This document shows, piece after piece, positions 16,682 to 25,407 of a stretch of 64,000 nucleotides of DNA. Below the pieces are notes generated by a model that did no database searches, had not been told where the DNA came from, and was given only the letters and a program-made list of their open reading frames with translations. The position numbers and the translations under genes are program-made. Origin of the DNA: GCA-2748575 sp965222725 (GTDB lineage: Bacteria; Pseudomonadota; Gammaproteobacteria; Pseudomonadales; Ketobacteraceae). Location of the stretch: the NCBI GenBank assembly GCA_965222725.1, contig OZ244969.1, positions 3,596,001 to 3,660,000 on the forward strand. Reading direction: 5' to 3'. Within the stretch, counting starts at the first letter, position 1. Every line of letters starts with the position of its first letter.

Positions 16682-17371
16682 ATGAAAACTGTCATTATAA
16701 CCGGCGCCAATCGCGGTATTGGTCTTGAATTTGTCAGGCAGTATCAACAGGACGGTTGGAATGTGATTGCCGGTTGCCGTGCGCCGGAGTCGGCCACTGA
16801 ACTGAACAAACTGCAGGAAAACGGTCATTTAATGGTATTGCCGGTGGACGTGTCGAATCCGGTATCCCGGCAAAATTTTTGCAAGATGATTGGTGATAAA
16901 CCGGTGCATCTGTTTATTAATAATGCCGGCATTTATGGGCCGAAAACGGCATTGCTTGGAAACATTGATGAAGAGGAATGGTTGCGGGTATTCACCGTGA
17001 ACACCATTGCGCCTCTGAAAATGGTGGAGTTGTTGCACCAGAACCTGATTGCCGCCGAAGCGTCTACTGTGGCCATACTCAGTTCCAAAATGGGTTCCAT
17101 TGATGATAACGGCTCCGGTGGTGTCTATATTTATCGTTCTTCAAAAGCAGCAGTTAACGCCGTAGCCAAAAGTCTGGCCCTTGATCTGGCGGGTGATCAG
17201 ATCAAGGTGGTGACATTGCATCCGGGTTGGGTGCAAACCGAAATGGGTGGCCCCAATGCATTAATTGACACACCAACCTCGGTGGGTGGTATGCGCAGGG
17301 TCATCAAGCAGCTCACCAAAGAGCAGAGTGGCAGCTTTATCAGTTACGACGGAACACAGATTCCCTGGTAA
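16682..17371 (+). CDS. Short-chain dehydrogenase/reductase (C-factor-like)
   Basis: 229 residues, classical SDR Rossmann fold. TGANRGIG (nucleotide binding), NNAGIYG, a Ser in SSKMGS, and the catalytic YRSSK are all present. HPGWVQTEMGG after the active site resembles the CsgA/C-factor-type short SDRs. An NAD(P)-dependent carbonyl reductase activity is expected; the substrate is unknown. The ribosome site is strong (GGGGGA), and the gene starts 9 bp after greB, so it is probably in the same transcript. Confidence 0.92.
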   Translation: MKTVIITGANRGIGLEFVRQYQQDGWNVIAGCRAPESATELNKLQENGHLMVLPVDVSNPVSRQNFCKMIGDKPVHLFINNAGIYGPKTALLGNIDEEEWLRVFTVNTIAPLKMVELLHQNLIAAEASTVAILSSKMGSIDDNGSGGVYIYRSSKAAVNAVAKSLALDLAGDQIKVVTLHPGWVQTEMGGPNALIDTPTSVGGMRRVIKQLTKEQSGSFISYDGTQIPW

Positions 17372-17401
17372 TACCTGTTATCCGGATTCGGGACCTATTC
17401 A

Positions 17402-18442
17402 ATGAAACCAGTGACAAAGGCGCTGCTGTTGGCAGCGCTTTTTGCTTATTCCTTACTCGGGTTCAGTGCCGAACCCTTATCTACGCAACCGGATGCCGGG
17501 CCTTCTGACAGCGAGTTCTGGCACCGGCACCAGGGCGATGCCATGGGCACGCTTATTCGGGTGGAATTCTGGCTGGAGGACAAGGCCAGGGCGAAACGCC
17601 TGGTGAAAGGGGTGATGGCCGAAATGCATCGCATTGACCGGCTTATGAGCCCCTATATCGAAAGTAGTGAATTGGCACAGATCAATGCCCGGGCTCATCA
17701 AGAGCCGGTAAAAGTTTCACCGGAACTTTTCAATCTGATTAAGCTTGCATTACAGCATGGCCAATGGAGCAAGGGCACCTTTGATATCACCTTTGCCAGC
17801 GTGGGTTTTCGCTACGATTATCGCAAAGGCGTAAAACCTGATGAAAATCAATTAGCTGACGCAATAAATCTGGTGGATTACCGCTCTGTTCGTTTGTCTG
17901 ACGACAGCCGGGAAATCCGGTTTCTGAAAGCGGGCATGAAAATCGACCTGGGTGGGATCGCCAAAGGCCACGCGGTGGACAATGCCATTCGTTATTTGTA
18001 CGGGGAAGGGGTGCGTCACGGCATAGTCAGCGCAGGAGGGGATTCCCGGATTATCGGTGACCGGCACGGGCGTCCCTGGATTCTGGGTATCAAGAACCCC
18101 AGAGGGGACAATCACCTGATTTCTTTACCTCTGGAAGAAGTGTCTGTGTCCACTTCCGGAGATTATGAGCGCTATTTTATTGACCAACAGGGAATCCGGC
18201 ATCATCATATCATTAATCCCAGGAGCGGGAAGTCGGCTTCCAGTGTGCGTAGTGTCACCATACTGGGACCTAATGCCACCATGACGGATGCCCTATCGAC
18301 CACAGTGTTTGTCATGGGTGTCAGGGAAGGACTGGATTATATAAACCGTCTACCTGACGTATCAGCGATTATCATCGATTCAGAGGGAAAGTTGCATTAC
18401 TCAAATGATCTGGTAAGGCCGACAAAAACAAACGAGCCATAA
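17402..18442 (+). CDS. apbE: FAD:protein FMN transferase ApbE
   Basis: ApbE attaches FMN covalently to Thr/Ser of exported flavoproteins such as NqrB/NqrC and RnfG/RnfD. 346 residues: signal peptide (LLLAALFAYSLLGFSA, without a lipobox Cys), then GDAMGTLIRVEFW, ELAQINARA, GTFDITFASVGF, KIDLGGIAKGHAVD (FAD/Mg site), VSAGGDSRIIG and HHIINPRSGK, and MTDALSTTVFVMG. All landmarks are intact. The lack of a lipobox implies a soluble or membrane-tethered periplasmic form rather than a lipoprotein. No Nqr or Rnf genes are in view. It is 30 bp after the SDR gene. Confidence 0.95.
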   Translation: MKPVTKALLLAALFAYSLLGFSAEPLSTQPDAGPSDSEFWHRHQGDAMGTLIRVEFWLEDKARAKRLVKGVMAEMHRIDRLMSPYIESSELAQINARAHQEPVKVSPELFNLIKLALQHGQWSKGTFDITFASVGFRYDYRKGVKPDENQLADAINLVDYRSVRLSDDSREIRFLKAGMKIDLGGIAKGHAVDNAIRYLYGEGVRHGIVSAGGDSRIIGDRHGRPWILGIKNPRGDNHLISLPLEEVSVSTSGDYERYFIDQQGIRHHHIINPRSGKSASSVRSVTILGPNATMTDALSTTVFVMGVREGLDYINRLPDVSAIIIDSEGKLHYSNDLVRPTKTNEP

Positions 18443-18467
18443 AAACAGATACCATTGAGGAGCAAAC

Positions 18468-20990
18468 ATGGTTGCTCGGCGGAAGGGGTTACAAGAATCC
18501 GGTGATTTCTGGCGGGGAGTTGTTGAGCAGCTTCCATACGCTATCTATATTGGTGATCTTCACAAACAAAGTATTGTCTATACCAATCAATCCACCTGTC
18601 AGCAGGCTTTTTTTCAGTTCAAGCAATCCCTGCCGTTTCGTCACTGGTTTGATCTGTTCGCCCAGGATGAAATCTTTCTGCTAAAAAAAGATCTGGAACG
18701 GGTCTGTCGTCCCGGTGTTGAGCAGTCCATTGAACGAATTTATAAAATGCGCAGCGATAAAGGCGGCTGGGGTTACTTCCATCACCGGATTATTCCTCTG
18801 GATGCACGACAGGTATTCCGGGATTCCGGAATCGATGAGAAGGGTGTGTATTTTCTTGGCGTGGTCAGGGAAGTTTCCGATGCCTTTTACCAGGGGCGGG
18901 AATTGCGTGACAGTGAAGAACGCTATCGTCTGATTGCCAGCAACTCCAGTGACCTTATCTGGAGTACTGATTGCGAGCTCAATATTACCTACGTCAGTCC
19001 CGCGGTGGAAAACCTCACCGGCTATTCCTATGGCGAACTGCTTTTTTCCCGTGATCCGAAAATCTTCTCTTTAAAAACCAATCGCCTGATACGTTCCATA
19101 CTCCGAGACGACTTTTCCCTGGATGAATTAAAGGACAAGAACGTGTGCGGGCTCCCCAGTTACGTGCGCATAGAGCAGCCCATGTACCACAAAAACGGTG
19201 AACGGCTGGATGTGGAAATACAGCTGTCACTACTGTTTAACGATGTGGGGCGGGTAACGGGTACCCTGGGTGTGGCACGGGATATCAGTGCCCGTAAAAA
19301 AGTTGAGAACGAAATGCGGCTTGCCGCTACGGTGTTCGACAGCTGCCGGGAAGGGGTGTTTATAATGAACGACGAAGGGGTTGTTATCCGTGCCAACAAC
19401 TCCTTTTACCGCTACACGGGGACGCGGGAAGCCGATGTTATCGACAAGGATTTCAGCTGTTTCTGGGATGTGTCTGAGCCGGCGGATTTTCTCGATGCTA
19501 TCAAGTGCAGTATCCGTGAACACCATACCTGGCGGGGCGAATGCCATTATCTATGTAACGGCCTGAAAAAACCCTGTCTGCTGAGTTTCAGTGCCTCCAA
19601 CGATGACGCTGGCCAGGTGGCCCACTATGTGGGGATATTCCTGGATATTACCGAGAAAAAACGGGATGAGATGCGGATTCAGCGCCTGGCCTATTATGAT
19701 GCCCTGACTCAGGTGGCCAATCGCAGTCTTTTTAACGATCGGCTTTCCAAAGCGATACAGCAGGCGGAAAGGCGCAAGCACTCGGTAGCGGTGTTGTTTC
19801 TGGATCTGGATCATTTCAAACCCGTCAATGATTCCCTGGGCCATGGTGCCGGGGATTCTCTGCTTCAGGGGGTTGCCCGCCGGTTGCAGTACTGTATCCG
19901 CGAGGAAGACACGGTAGCCCGCATGGGGGGCGACGAGTTTGCGGTGATACTGGCAGGCCTCAGGCGGGGTGAATCCGCCGAGCGAATCGTATTAAGAACT
20001 GCGAACCGTATCATTTCCCAGTTTATTTCGCCGTTTCTGATTGAAGGTCGCGAAGTCTATACCTCCACCAGCGTTGGTATTGCTGTTTTCCCCCGTGATG
20101 GCCTGGCACCGGAGGAGCTGCTGCGCAATGCCGATATGGCCATGTATTCCGCCAAGCAGTCCGGGCGCAATAATTACCAGTTCTATGATTCCAATATGAA
20201 CGTCAAGGCCATGGAGCGTCTGTTTATTGAAAACGCCCTGCGCCGGGCGTTACTGAATAACGAATTTTTATTTTACGTGCAGCCTTTGTATCAGGTCAGT
20301 GACAGCACCGTATCCGGAGTGGAGTTGCTGTTGCGCTGGCAGCACCCGCAGTTCGGTTTGCTGGAACCGCAACAGTTTATTGATCTGGCCGAAGAAACCG
20401 ATCTGATTATACCGATCGGCGAGTGGGTGTTTGAGCATGCCTGCAAAACCATTGCCGCCTGGACCAAGAAGGGCATTTTACCGGGTACTGTGGGCGTTAA
20501 CGTGTCACCCTCGCAGTTCAAGCGCAAAAACTTTGTTGGCTGGGCATTGCAGCAAATCGAAAAGTACAAGATTGACCCCGACTGCATCGTGATGGAAATC
20601 ACGGAAGGGGCCCTGATGGAGGATGTAGAGCATTCCTTTGATGTGCTGTCGGACCTGAAAGCAGCCGGCATTCATATCGCCGTAGATGATTTTGGTACCG
20701 GTTATTCATCGTTGAGTTATTTGCGCCGATTTCCCATTGATATTCTGAAAATCGACCGGGAGTTTGTGCGCGATATTCTGGAAGAACCGGATGAGTTACC
20801 GTTGATTCACGGGGTGATCAGTATCGCCAAAAGCCTGCGTCTGAAAGTGGTGGCGGAAGGGGTAGAAACCGTGGAGCAGTATCAGTTTCTGGAAAAACAT
20901 GAATGCGATATTGTGCAGGGGTTCTTTTTCAGCAAGCCTTTGAGCGAACGCCAGTTGGAGGAAAAACTGCTGGAACTGGCGGCGGACTAG
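18468..20990 (+). CDS. PAS-PAS-PAS GGDEF-EAL c-di-GMP enzyme
   Basis: 840 residues, soluble. Order: N-terminal PAS-like segment (about 10-130), PAS 2 (about 145-280, SEERYRLIASNSSDLIWST), PAS 3 (about 285-405, ending in GIFLDITEKKRDEMRIQRLAYYD), GGDEF (about 410-570) and EAL (about 590-835). The cyclase site is RMGGDEFAVI, with an RxxD inhibitory site (REED) just before it. The EAL domain keeps VELLLRW, NVSPSQF, MEITEG, DDFGTGYSSLSYL, LKIDREFV and VAEGVET, so both activities may be present. The start follows GAGGAG. It follows apbE by 25 bp and is probably the last gene of that run. Confidence 0.93.
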   Translation: MVARRKGLQESGDFWRGVVEQLPYAIYIGDLHKQSIVYTNQSTCQQAFFQFKQSLPFRHWFDLFAQDEIFLLKKDLERVCRPGVEQSIERIYKMRSDKGGWGYFHHRIIPLDARQVFRDSGIDEKGVYFLGVVREVSDAFYQGRELRDSEERYRLIASNSSDLIWSTDCELNITYVSPAVENLTGYSYGELLFSRDPKIFSLKTNRLIRSILRDDFSLDELKDKNVCGLPSYVRIEQPMYHKNGERLDVEIQLSLLFNDVGRVTGTLGVARDISARKKVENEMRLAATVFDSCREGVFIMNDEGVVIRANNSFYRYTGTREADVIDKDFSCFWDVSEPADFLDAIKCSIREHHTWRGECHYLCNGLKKPCLLSFSASNDDAGQVAHYVGIFLDITEKKRDEMRIQRLAYYDALTQVANRSLFNDRLSKAIQQAERRKHSVAVLFLDLDHFKPVNDSLGHGAGDSLLQGVARRLQYCIREEDTVARMGGDEFAVILAGLRRGESAERIVLRTANRIISQFISPFLIEGREVYTSTSVGIAVFPRDGLAPEELLRNADMAMYSAKQSGRNNYQFYDSNMNVKAMERLFIENALRRALLNNEFLFYVQPLYQVSDSTVSGVELLLRWQHPQFGLLEPQQFIDLAEETDLIIPIGEWVFEHACKTIAAWTKKGILPGTVGVNVSPSQFKRKNFVGWALQQIEKYKIDPDCIVMEITEGALMEDVEHSFDVLSDLKAAGIHIAVDDFGTGYSSLSYLRRFPIDILKIDREFVRDILEEPDELPLIHGVISIAKSLRLKVVAEGVETVEQYQFLEKHECDIVQGFFFSKPLSERQLEEKLLELAAD

Positions 20991-21027
20991 TTCAGCAGGC
21001 GCTCATGCAGCTGAATTGCAAACCCAC

Positions 21028-21066
21028 GGCGATGGCAATCCGGTTTCTCCCGGTTGCCATCGCAAA
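21028..21066. terminator. Long hairpin between convergent GGDEF-EAL and dUTPase genes
   Basis: CGATGGCAA-T-CCGG pairs with CCGG-TTGCCATCG with one bulged base, and flanking ACCCAC/GTGGGT can extend the stem. There is no T tract, so bidirectional termination is only plausible. Confidence 0.45.
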
Positions 21067-21080
21067 CGCGTGGGTGATCA

Positions 21081-21692
21081 TCAGCCGGGGTAACGGGCCT
21101 TCAGTGCCCCATACACCTGATCTTTAAAACCGTCAGCACCGGCATCCAGCTGGCTGAGTGTTTCTGCCAGCACTTCATTGTCTTCCTTGCCGTGCCATTC
21201 CTTGATGTAGGTACCTTCCTTGTAGCCGTGATCCTGACGGAAAAAGTTCAATACGTTTTTACCAATATACTGACGGAAGAGTTCGTCCATGCTCATATCC
21301 ATGATCAGCATCAGGCGGCAAAACGCGGGAATGGAGATCTTTTTTGTGGCCAGCGTATCTGCGGCCAGTGCCTCAACGGCCTTGAGAAAATCATCATCTT
21401 CGGTGGATTCCAGCCATTGCTGACGGATAGTACCGGCAATGGCATCATAGTCATTGCTGTCGACGAGGAAGGTGCTCATGCCAAAGTGCCAGATATCCAC
21501 AATTTCCAGCTTGATCTGCTCCAGTTCCGGGGTCTGCTTTTTCCACCATTTCCAGCCGTAGTGATCCATCAACTCAGCACACTCGGTCCAGATTGCCCGA
21601 TACCATTCGTAATTCTGTTCCCGCCACTGGGGGTGTACCTTCTGATTCATCTGGTCCTGAAGAGCGAGCATTTCAGAAAGTTGCTTTTCCAT
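21081..21692 (-). CDS. Dimeric all-alpha dUTP diphosphatase
   Basis: 203 residues of the dUTPase_2 family, unrelated in fold to trimeric Dut. It hydrolyses dUTP (and dUDP) to dUMP, keeping uracil out of DNA and feeding thymidylate synthesis. Seen: WREQNYEWYRAIWTECAELMDHYGWKWWKK with the first metal-binding Glu residues, LEIVDIWHFGMS with ExxD, and a later helix ending in GKNVLNFFRQDHGYKEGTYIKEW, which is strongly conserved in the family. The start codon is preceded by AGGAAC-like bases; the length is typical. It is divergent from the SRAP gene across 81 bp. Confidence 0.93.
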   Translation of the reverse strand: MEKQLSEMLALQDQMNQKVHPQWREQNYEWYRAIWTECAELMDHYGWKWWKKQTPELEQIKLEIVDIWHFGMSTFLVDSNDYDAIAGTIRQQWLESTEDDDFLKAVEALAADTLATKKISIPAFCRLMLIMDMSMDELFRQYIGKNVLNFFRQDHGYKEGTYIKEWHGKEDNEVLAETLSQLDAGADGFKDQVYGALKARYPG

Positions 21693-21773
21693 CTACAGCA
21701 GTTCCTCGTGTTTGTGCTATGGTTATGAACTCATTCTCGCACAGCAGTCAGGCGATTTCATTGGATAAGTGGC

Positions 21774-22454
21774 ATGTGTGGTCGATTCAACATCATAGAT
21801 GATGCGGCGACGCGGGCTCTGCTGGAGAGCCTGAATATCCCTGTGCGTGTTCCCACCCGAGTCAACATTGCCCCTACCGAATCTGTCCCCGTGGTTGTCC
21901 GTGAGCAGGGCGAAAACCGCATCCATGAAATGCGCTGGTGGCTGACACCCTCCTGGGCACCGGAAATTTCCAACCAGTACTCCATGTTTAATGCCCGGGC
22001 GGAAAACCTGGCCAGCAGCCGGGCGTTTCGAGGTCCCTACCGGCATCACCGGGGGATTATTCCCGCATCCTCCTTTATCGAGTGGCGCAAGTCAGAGCAG
22101 GGTGGCCGGCAGCCTTACCTGATTACCCCGGAGGAAGGCTGTTTTGCCTTTGCCGGCCTGTGGGACGTGTGGCAAAAGCAGGGCAATTACCTGGAATCCT
22201 GCACCATTGTTACCACCGAAGCCGTGTCAGGCCTGCGCTGGCTGCATCATCGCATGCCGCTGTTGCTGGAGCCGGATGATCTGGACTTATGGCTGGACCC
22301 GGCCACCGACCAGAAAAGCCTGGACCAGATCAAGTCGAAAACCGTGGACATGGACTTCAATGCGTTTCCGGTCTCTTCCGAGCTGAACAACAGCCGGGTG
22401 AAAATGATGGAGTTGCTCGAGCCCGCCGACGATCCTATTGAAATTAAGCATTAA
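21774..22454 (+). CDS. yedK: SRAP/HMCES-family DNA-protein crosslink protein YedK
   Basis: 226 residues. SRAP proteins use Cys2 to crosslink to abasic sites in single-stranded DNA and protect them. MCGRF places the catalytic Cys at position 2 after Met removal. FNARAE, GIIPASSFIEW (active-site Glu), and LHHRMPLLL (His) complete the signature. The N-terminal Met-Cys requirement fixes the start at 21774. The divergent dUTPase shares a theme of DNA base integrity (avoiding uracil and abasic sites), which may be more than chance; this is inference. Confidence 0.94.
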   Translation: MCGRFNIIDDAATRALLESLNIPVRVPTRVNIAPTESVPVVVREQGENRIHEMRWWLTPSWAPEISNQYSMFNARAENLASSRAFRGPYRHHRGIIPASSFIEWRKSEQGGRQPYLITPEEGCFAFAGLWDVWQKQGNYLESCTIVTTEAVSGLRWLHHRMPLLLEPDDLDLWLDPATDQKSLDQIKSKTVDMDFNAFPVSSELNNSRVKMMELLEPADDPIEIKH

Positions 22455-22537
22455 AACAATTGACTGATTAGTCTTGTCCGCTATATTGGTAGCCGTAGAA
22501 CTCATAGGTTCTGTTTGTTTTGTGACCGGGAGATGTT

Positions 22538-23824
22538 ATGGGCTACACAGCCACCGATATTATCAAGCTGCAGAAAGACACCGCGCCATCGGTTTATGGT
22601 CCTCTGGATCTGACCATTGAGCCCGAAAGGTTCCGGCGTGAGCTGGGTGAAAACAGCATTGTCAAAGACAATCCCCGCGTACGCGCACTGCTGGAAGATG
22701 ATGAAAAGGTTGAGTTTTTCCGACAACTGACCCTGATGGGGGATCCGCTGGCGGATGCCTTTGCAGCGCTGATTCCCGATATGGGGTTTCGCAAGGCCAG
22801 GGCCATGCTGGATCAGGCAGCTGCCCATGGTGTGGCGTCGGTGCCCGATGCGCCGGCTGAACTGGTGGCGCTCATGGAATCTGTTGAAAAAGAGCCGGAC
22901 TGGGTGGATTGGGAGCGCATCGAGTCGGCCTGCGAAAATGCCCGCATGGTAACGGCCACCGCCGGTGAAGCCATAGTACGAATCGCCTTTATGATGACCT
23001 ACGTTAACGGCTATCAGGGCCTGCCCATGGTGATTACCGGGGCCCTTACCAGTGACTCTGCCGCCAAGCGCATGAAGGAAACCGTCAGCACCTTCAAGCT
23101 CGCAACCTTGCCGGGGGCATTGCGCCAGGGTGGAGCTGCCTATCAGTCAGCCGTTAAAGTCAGGGTTATGCATGCCATGGTGCGAACCAATCTGCTGCGC
23201 AAACCGGAGGTGTGGGACTACAGTGTTTACGGTGTGCCGATTCCCCAGGTGGATCAGATGGGTGCCGCCCTGGCGCCCAGTTTTATGGCTTCCCTGCAGG
23301 CGTTGAAAAACGGCGGGCGCTATACCAGGGCCTCGGCCGCTCTGGTGGAGCAGTCACGCTACCTGGCCCATTTGCTGGGGATGCATGAGCAGTTTCTTAG
23401 CAATGATCCGGCGCAGATCGTGGAAACCTGGAATATGTGCCAGGCCACCTTGCGTCACAAATTTGATGACAGGGGCAAGGATCTTAACCGTGCCACGCTG
23501 GAGGCCTACCGTCGTCATGGGGACAGTTGGTTTGACCGGCTCTACCATCAGGTGGATGTGGGCGCGACCCGTTTTGTGTACCGCAAAATTGTGGGTGACC
23601 GCACCGCGGAAACCCTGGGAGTGGAAAGCAACCGGCTGGATGCCCTTCGTTTTGCCGCTATGTACGCCCCGGTGGCCGCCGGCTTTGGCGCGCTGAATCT
23701 GGCGGCCCGAATCCCGGCGTTGAAAAAACGGGTGGAAACCTTCTGTACCCGCGAAACCTTGCGACAGCTGGAGCGGGAAGGGGATGCGGAATACCGCACG
23801 GACGAAAGGGCCTATCAATATTAA
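22538..23824 (+). CDS. MpaB/rubber-oxygenase-family protein (DUF2236)
   Basis: 428 residues, helical, cytoplasmic. The DUF2236/MpaB/Lcp family is heme-b dependent; characterised members cleave polyisoprene (Lcp) or farnesyl side chains (MpaB). Seen: ATAGEAIVRIAFMMTYVNG, then AVKVRVMHAMVRTNLL, which contains the conserved Arg/His region typical for the family, and LVEQSRYLAHLLGM. The N-terminal third is variable. Start ATG follows GGGAGA. The substrate is unknown; no signal peptide was seen, so extracellular rubber cleavage is unlikely. It is convergent with the HD-GYP gene, only 21 bp away. Confidence 0.85.
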   Translation: MGYTATDIIKLQKDTAPSVYGPLDLTIEPERFRRELGENSIVKDNPRVRALLEDDEKVEFFRQLTLMGDPLADAFAALIPDMGFRKARAMLDQAAAHGVASVPDAPAELVALMESVEKEPDWVDWERIESACENARMVTATAGEAIVRIAFMMTYVNGYQGLPMVITGALTSDSAAKRMKETVSTFKLATLPGALRQGGAAYQSAVKVRVMHAMVRTNLLRKPEVWDYSVYGVPIPQVDQMGAALAPSFMASLQALKNGGRYTRASAALVEQSRYLAHLLGMHEQFLSNDPAQIVETWNMCQATLRHKFDDRGKDLNRATLEAYRRHGDSWFDRLYHQVDVGATRFVYRKIVGDRTAETLGVESNRLDALRFAAMYAPVAAGFGALNLAARIPALKKRVETFCTRETLRQLEREGDAEYRTDERAYQY

Positions 23825-23845
23825 GCGTCCTGATAACAGGATCAA

Positions 23846-25129
23846 TCAGGCGGATTTCTCGAAGTAGTAGGCGTAGTTGGTCTGGGTTCTGGGGCTCAGG
23901 TATTCGAGCGCTTCCGATTTCAGCTGGGTGGGTTTGAATACCTTCTGAATCTTGATATCCGTGCTGGCCAGGTTAATACTGATGGCCTCCTTGCGGGGCA
24001 CTTCCGGATCATAGAGCAGAATCTCCGGGTTCAGCATATCCGCCGAATTCACTGACATCACCAGGCCTACACGGCCGTCGGAAAGCGCCACCACGCTGCC
24101 GGGTGGATAGACGCCCAGGAGTTTGATCAGCATATCCAGATACTTGGGGTTCAGTTTTTCCCGCATTTTTTTATACATGAACGACAGGGCCACCGTGGGT
24201 GGGCGACCTTCACCGCCATCGGGTGGGTGGCAGAGGTTGTCGTACACATTCACCACCGCCAGAATCTGCGCCAGCTTGTTAATGCGGTCTTTTTTAAGTC
24301 CATAGGGATACCCGCTGCCATCCAGAAACTCATGGTGCTGATCCACAATAGGCAGCACCCATTCCGGGAACTCTTTGGTAATCTTCAGCAGATCCACACC
24401 GTATTTGGGGTGCAGTTCCATCAACTTGCGTTCGGCGCGGTTCAGCTTTTCTTTTTTCAGCAGCACCTTTTTTGGAATCTTGAGTTTGCCTACATCGTGG
24501 AACATGGCCCCCATACCCAGGGACTTGGCTTCGTTTTCCTCCAGCCCCGCCGATTTGGCAATCATCAGGGAAAGGATAGTGACGTTCAGGGAGTGGTAGT
24601 AAAGGTTCTCGCCACCTTTGTCGTCGGTCATCAGGTGCAGCACCAGGTCGTCGGCACTGAGTATGGCATCGGTAATATCACCGATCAGCTCCGAGGCCTC
24701 ACTGATAGCGTTTAGCGGCCGGCTGCCCATTTTCCCCATGATATCCTTGATAGCCCCAAGGGATTTACCAAATTCCTTTTCGGCTTTCTGCAGGTTGCTG
24801 CGGTACTCCTGCATTTTTTCCGTGCGTTCGGCTTTTTCCCATTCCAGCTTGCGGCGTTCCTCATCGGCCTCTGCGCGGGCGGTGGATTTTTCTTCTTCTG
24901 TGGCCGGGGGCGGTGCAGGGGCATCGGACGGCAGGGGCTGCACATCACTTTTGGCAGGGTAGTAAAGAATATAGTCCAGGTTCAGGTCCCGGATGATATT
25001 AACCTGATAATCAAAATGGACTTTGAACTTGCGCATCAGAAAGGGATTGTCCTTCCAGGGTATGGGAAGCTCAATGTACATGCCTTTCTGAATCTGGCTA
25101 GGATGGATTTTCTCGACAGTACCTGACAT
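23846..25129 (-). CDS. HD-GYP c-di-GMP phosphodiesterase with DUF3391 N-terminus
   Basis: 427 residues. An N-terminal DUF3391 domain (HPSQIQKGMYIELPIPWKDNPFL) is followed by a charged coiled-coil linker (about 70-125) and the HD-GYP domain. Metal and GYP motifs are intact: HSLNVTILS, FHDVGKLKIPKKVL, HPKYGVDLL, and QHHEFLDGSGYP. The protein should hydrolyse c-di-GMP, ultimately to GMP. A C-terminal beta region (PPGSVVALSDGRVGLVMSVN) follows, as in the DUF3391 class. It is divergent from the LOV-GGDEF gene across about 280 bp, so opposite enzymes share a control region. Confidence 0.94.
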   Translation of the reverse strand: MSGTVEKIHPSQIQKGMYIELPIPWKDNPFLMRKFKVHFDYQVNIIRDLNLDYILYYPAKSDVQPLPSDAPAPPPATEEEKSTARAEADEERRKLEWEKAERTEKMQEYRSNLQKAEKEFGKSLGAIKDIMGKMGSRPLNAISEASELIGDITDAILSADDLVLHLMTDDKGGENLYYHSLNVTILSLMIAKSAGLEENEAKSLGMGAMFHDVGKLKIPKKVLLKKEKLNRAERKLMELHPKYGVDLLKITKEFPEWVLPIVDQHHEFLDGSGYPYGLKKDRINKLAQILAVVNVYDNLCHPPDGGEGRPPTVALSFMYKKMREKLNPKYLDMLIKLLGVYPPGSVVALSDGRVGLVMSVNSADMLNPEILLYDPEVPRKEAISINLASTDIKIQKVFKPTQLKSEALEYLSPRTQTNYAYYFEKSA

Positions 25130-25407
25130 GACCGGATTGTTTGAAGTTGCAAATGAATAACTTTATAGCGTAACGGTACAATTTTGCGATGACCTCCATC
25201 AGTATAGAAGAGGATCGTGCACTGGCGCGGAAATATTCCGTTTGAAAATTAGATAGTTATACCCTCTGGTTGGCATGATTATCTCGCGCAATGTGGCCCG
25301 CAGGGTCAAAATGACGATAAGGCGAAAGAGTCACCCCGTGGATAAGTTGGCCCAAGTGCGCTATAAAACGGGTGTATCTGTGTATTATTAACGCGTCGGG
25401 TGTGGCC

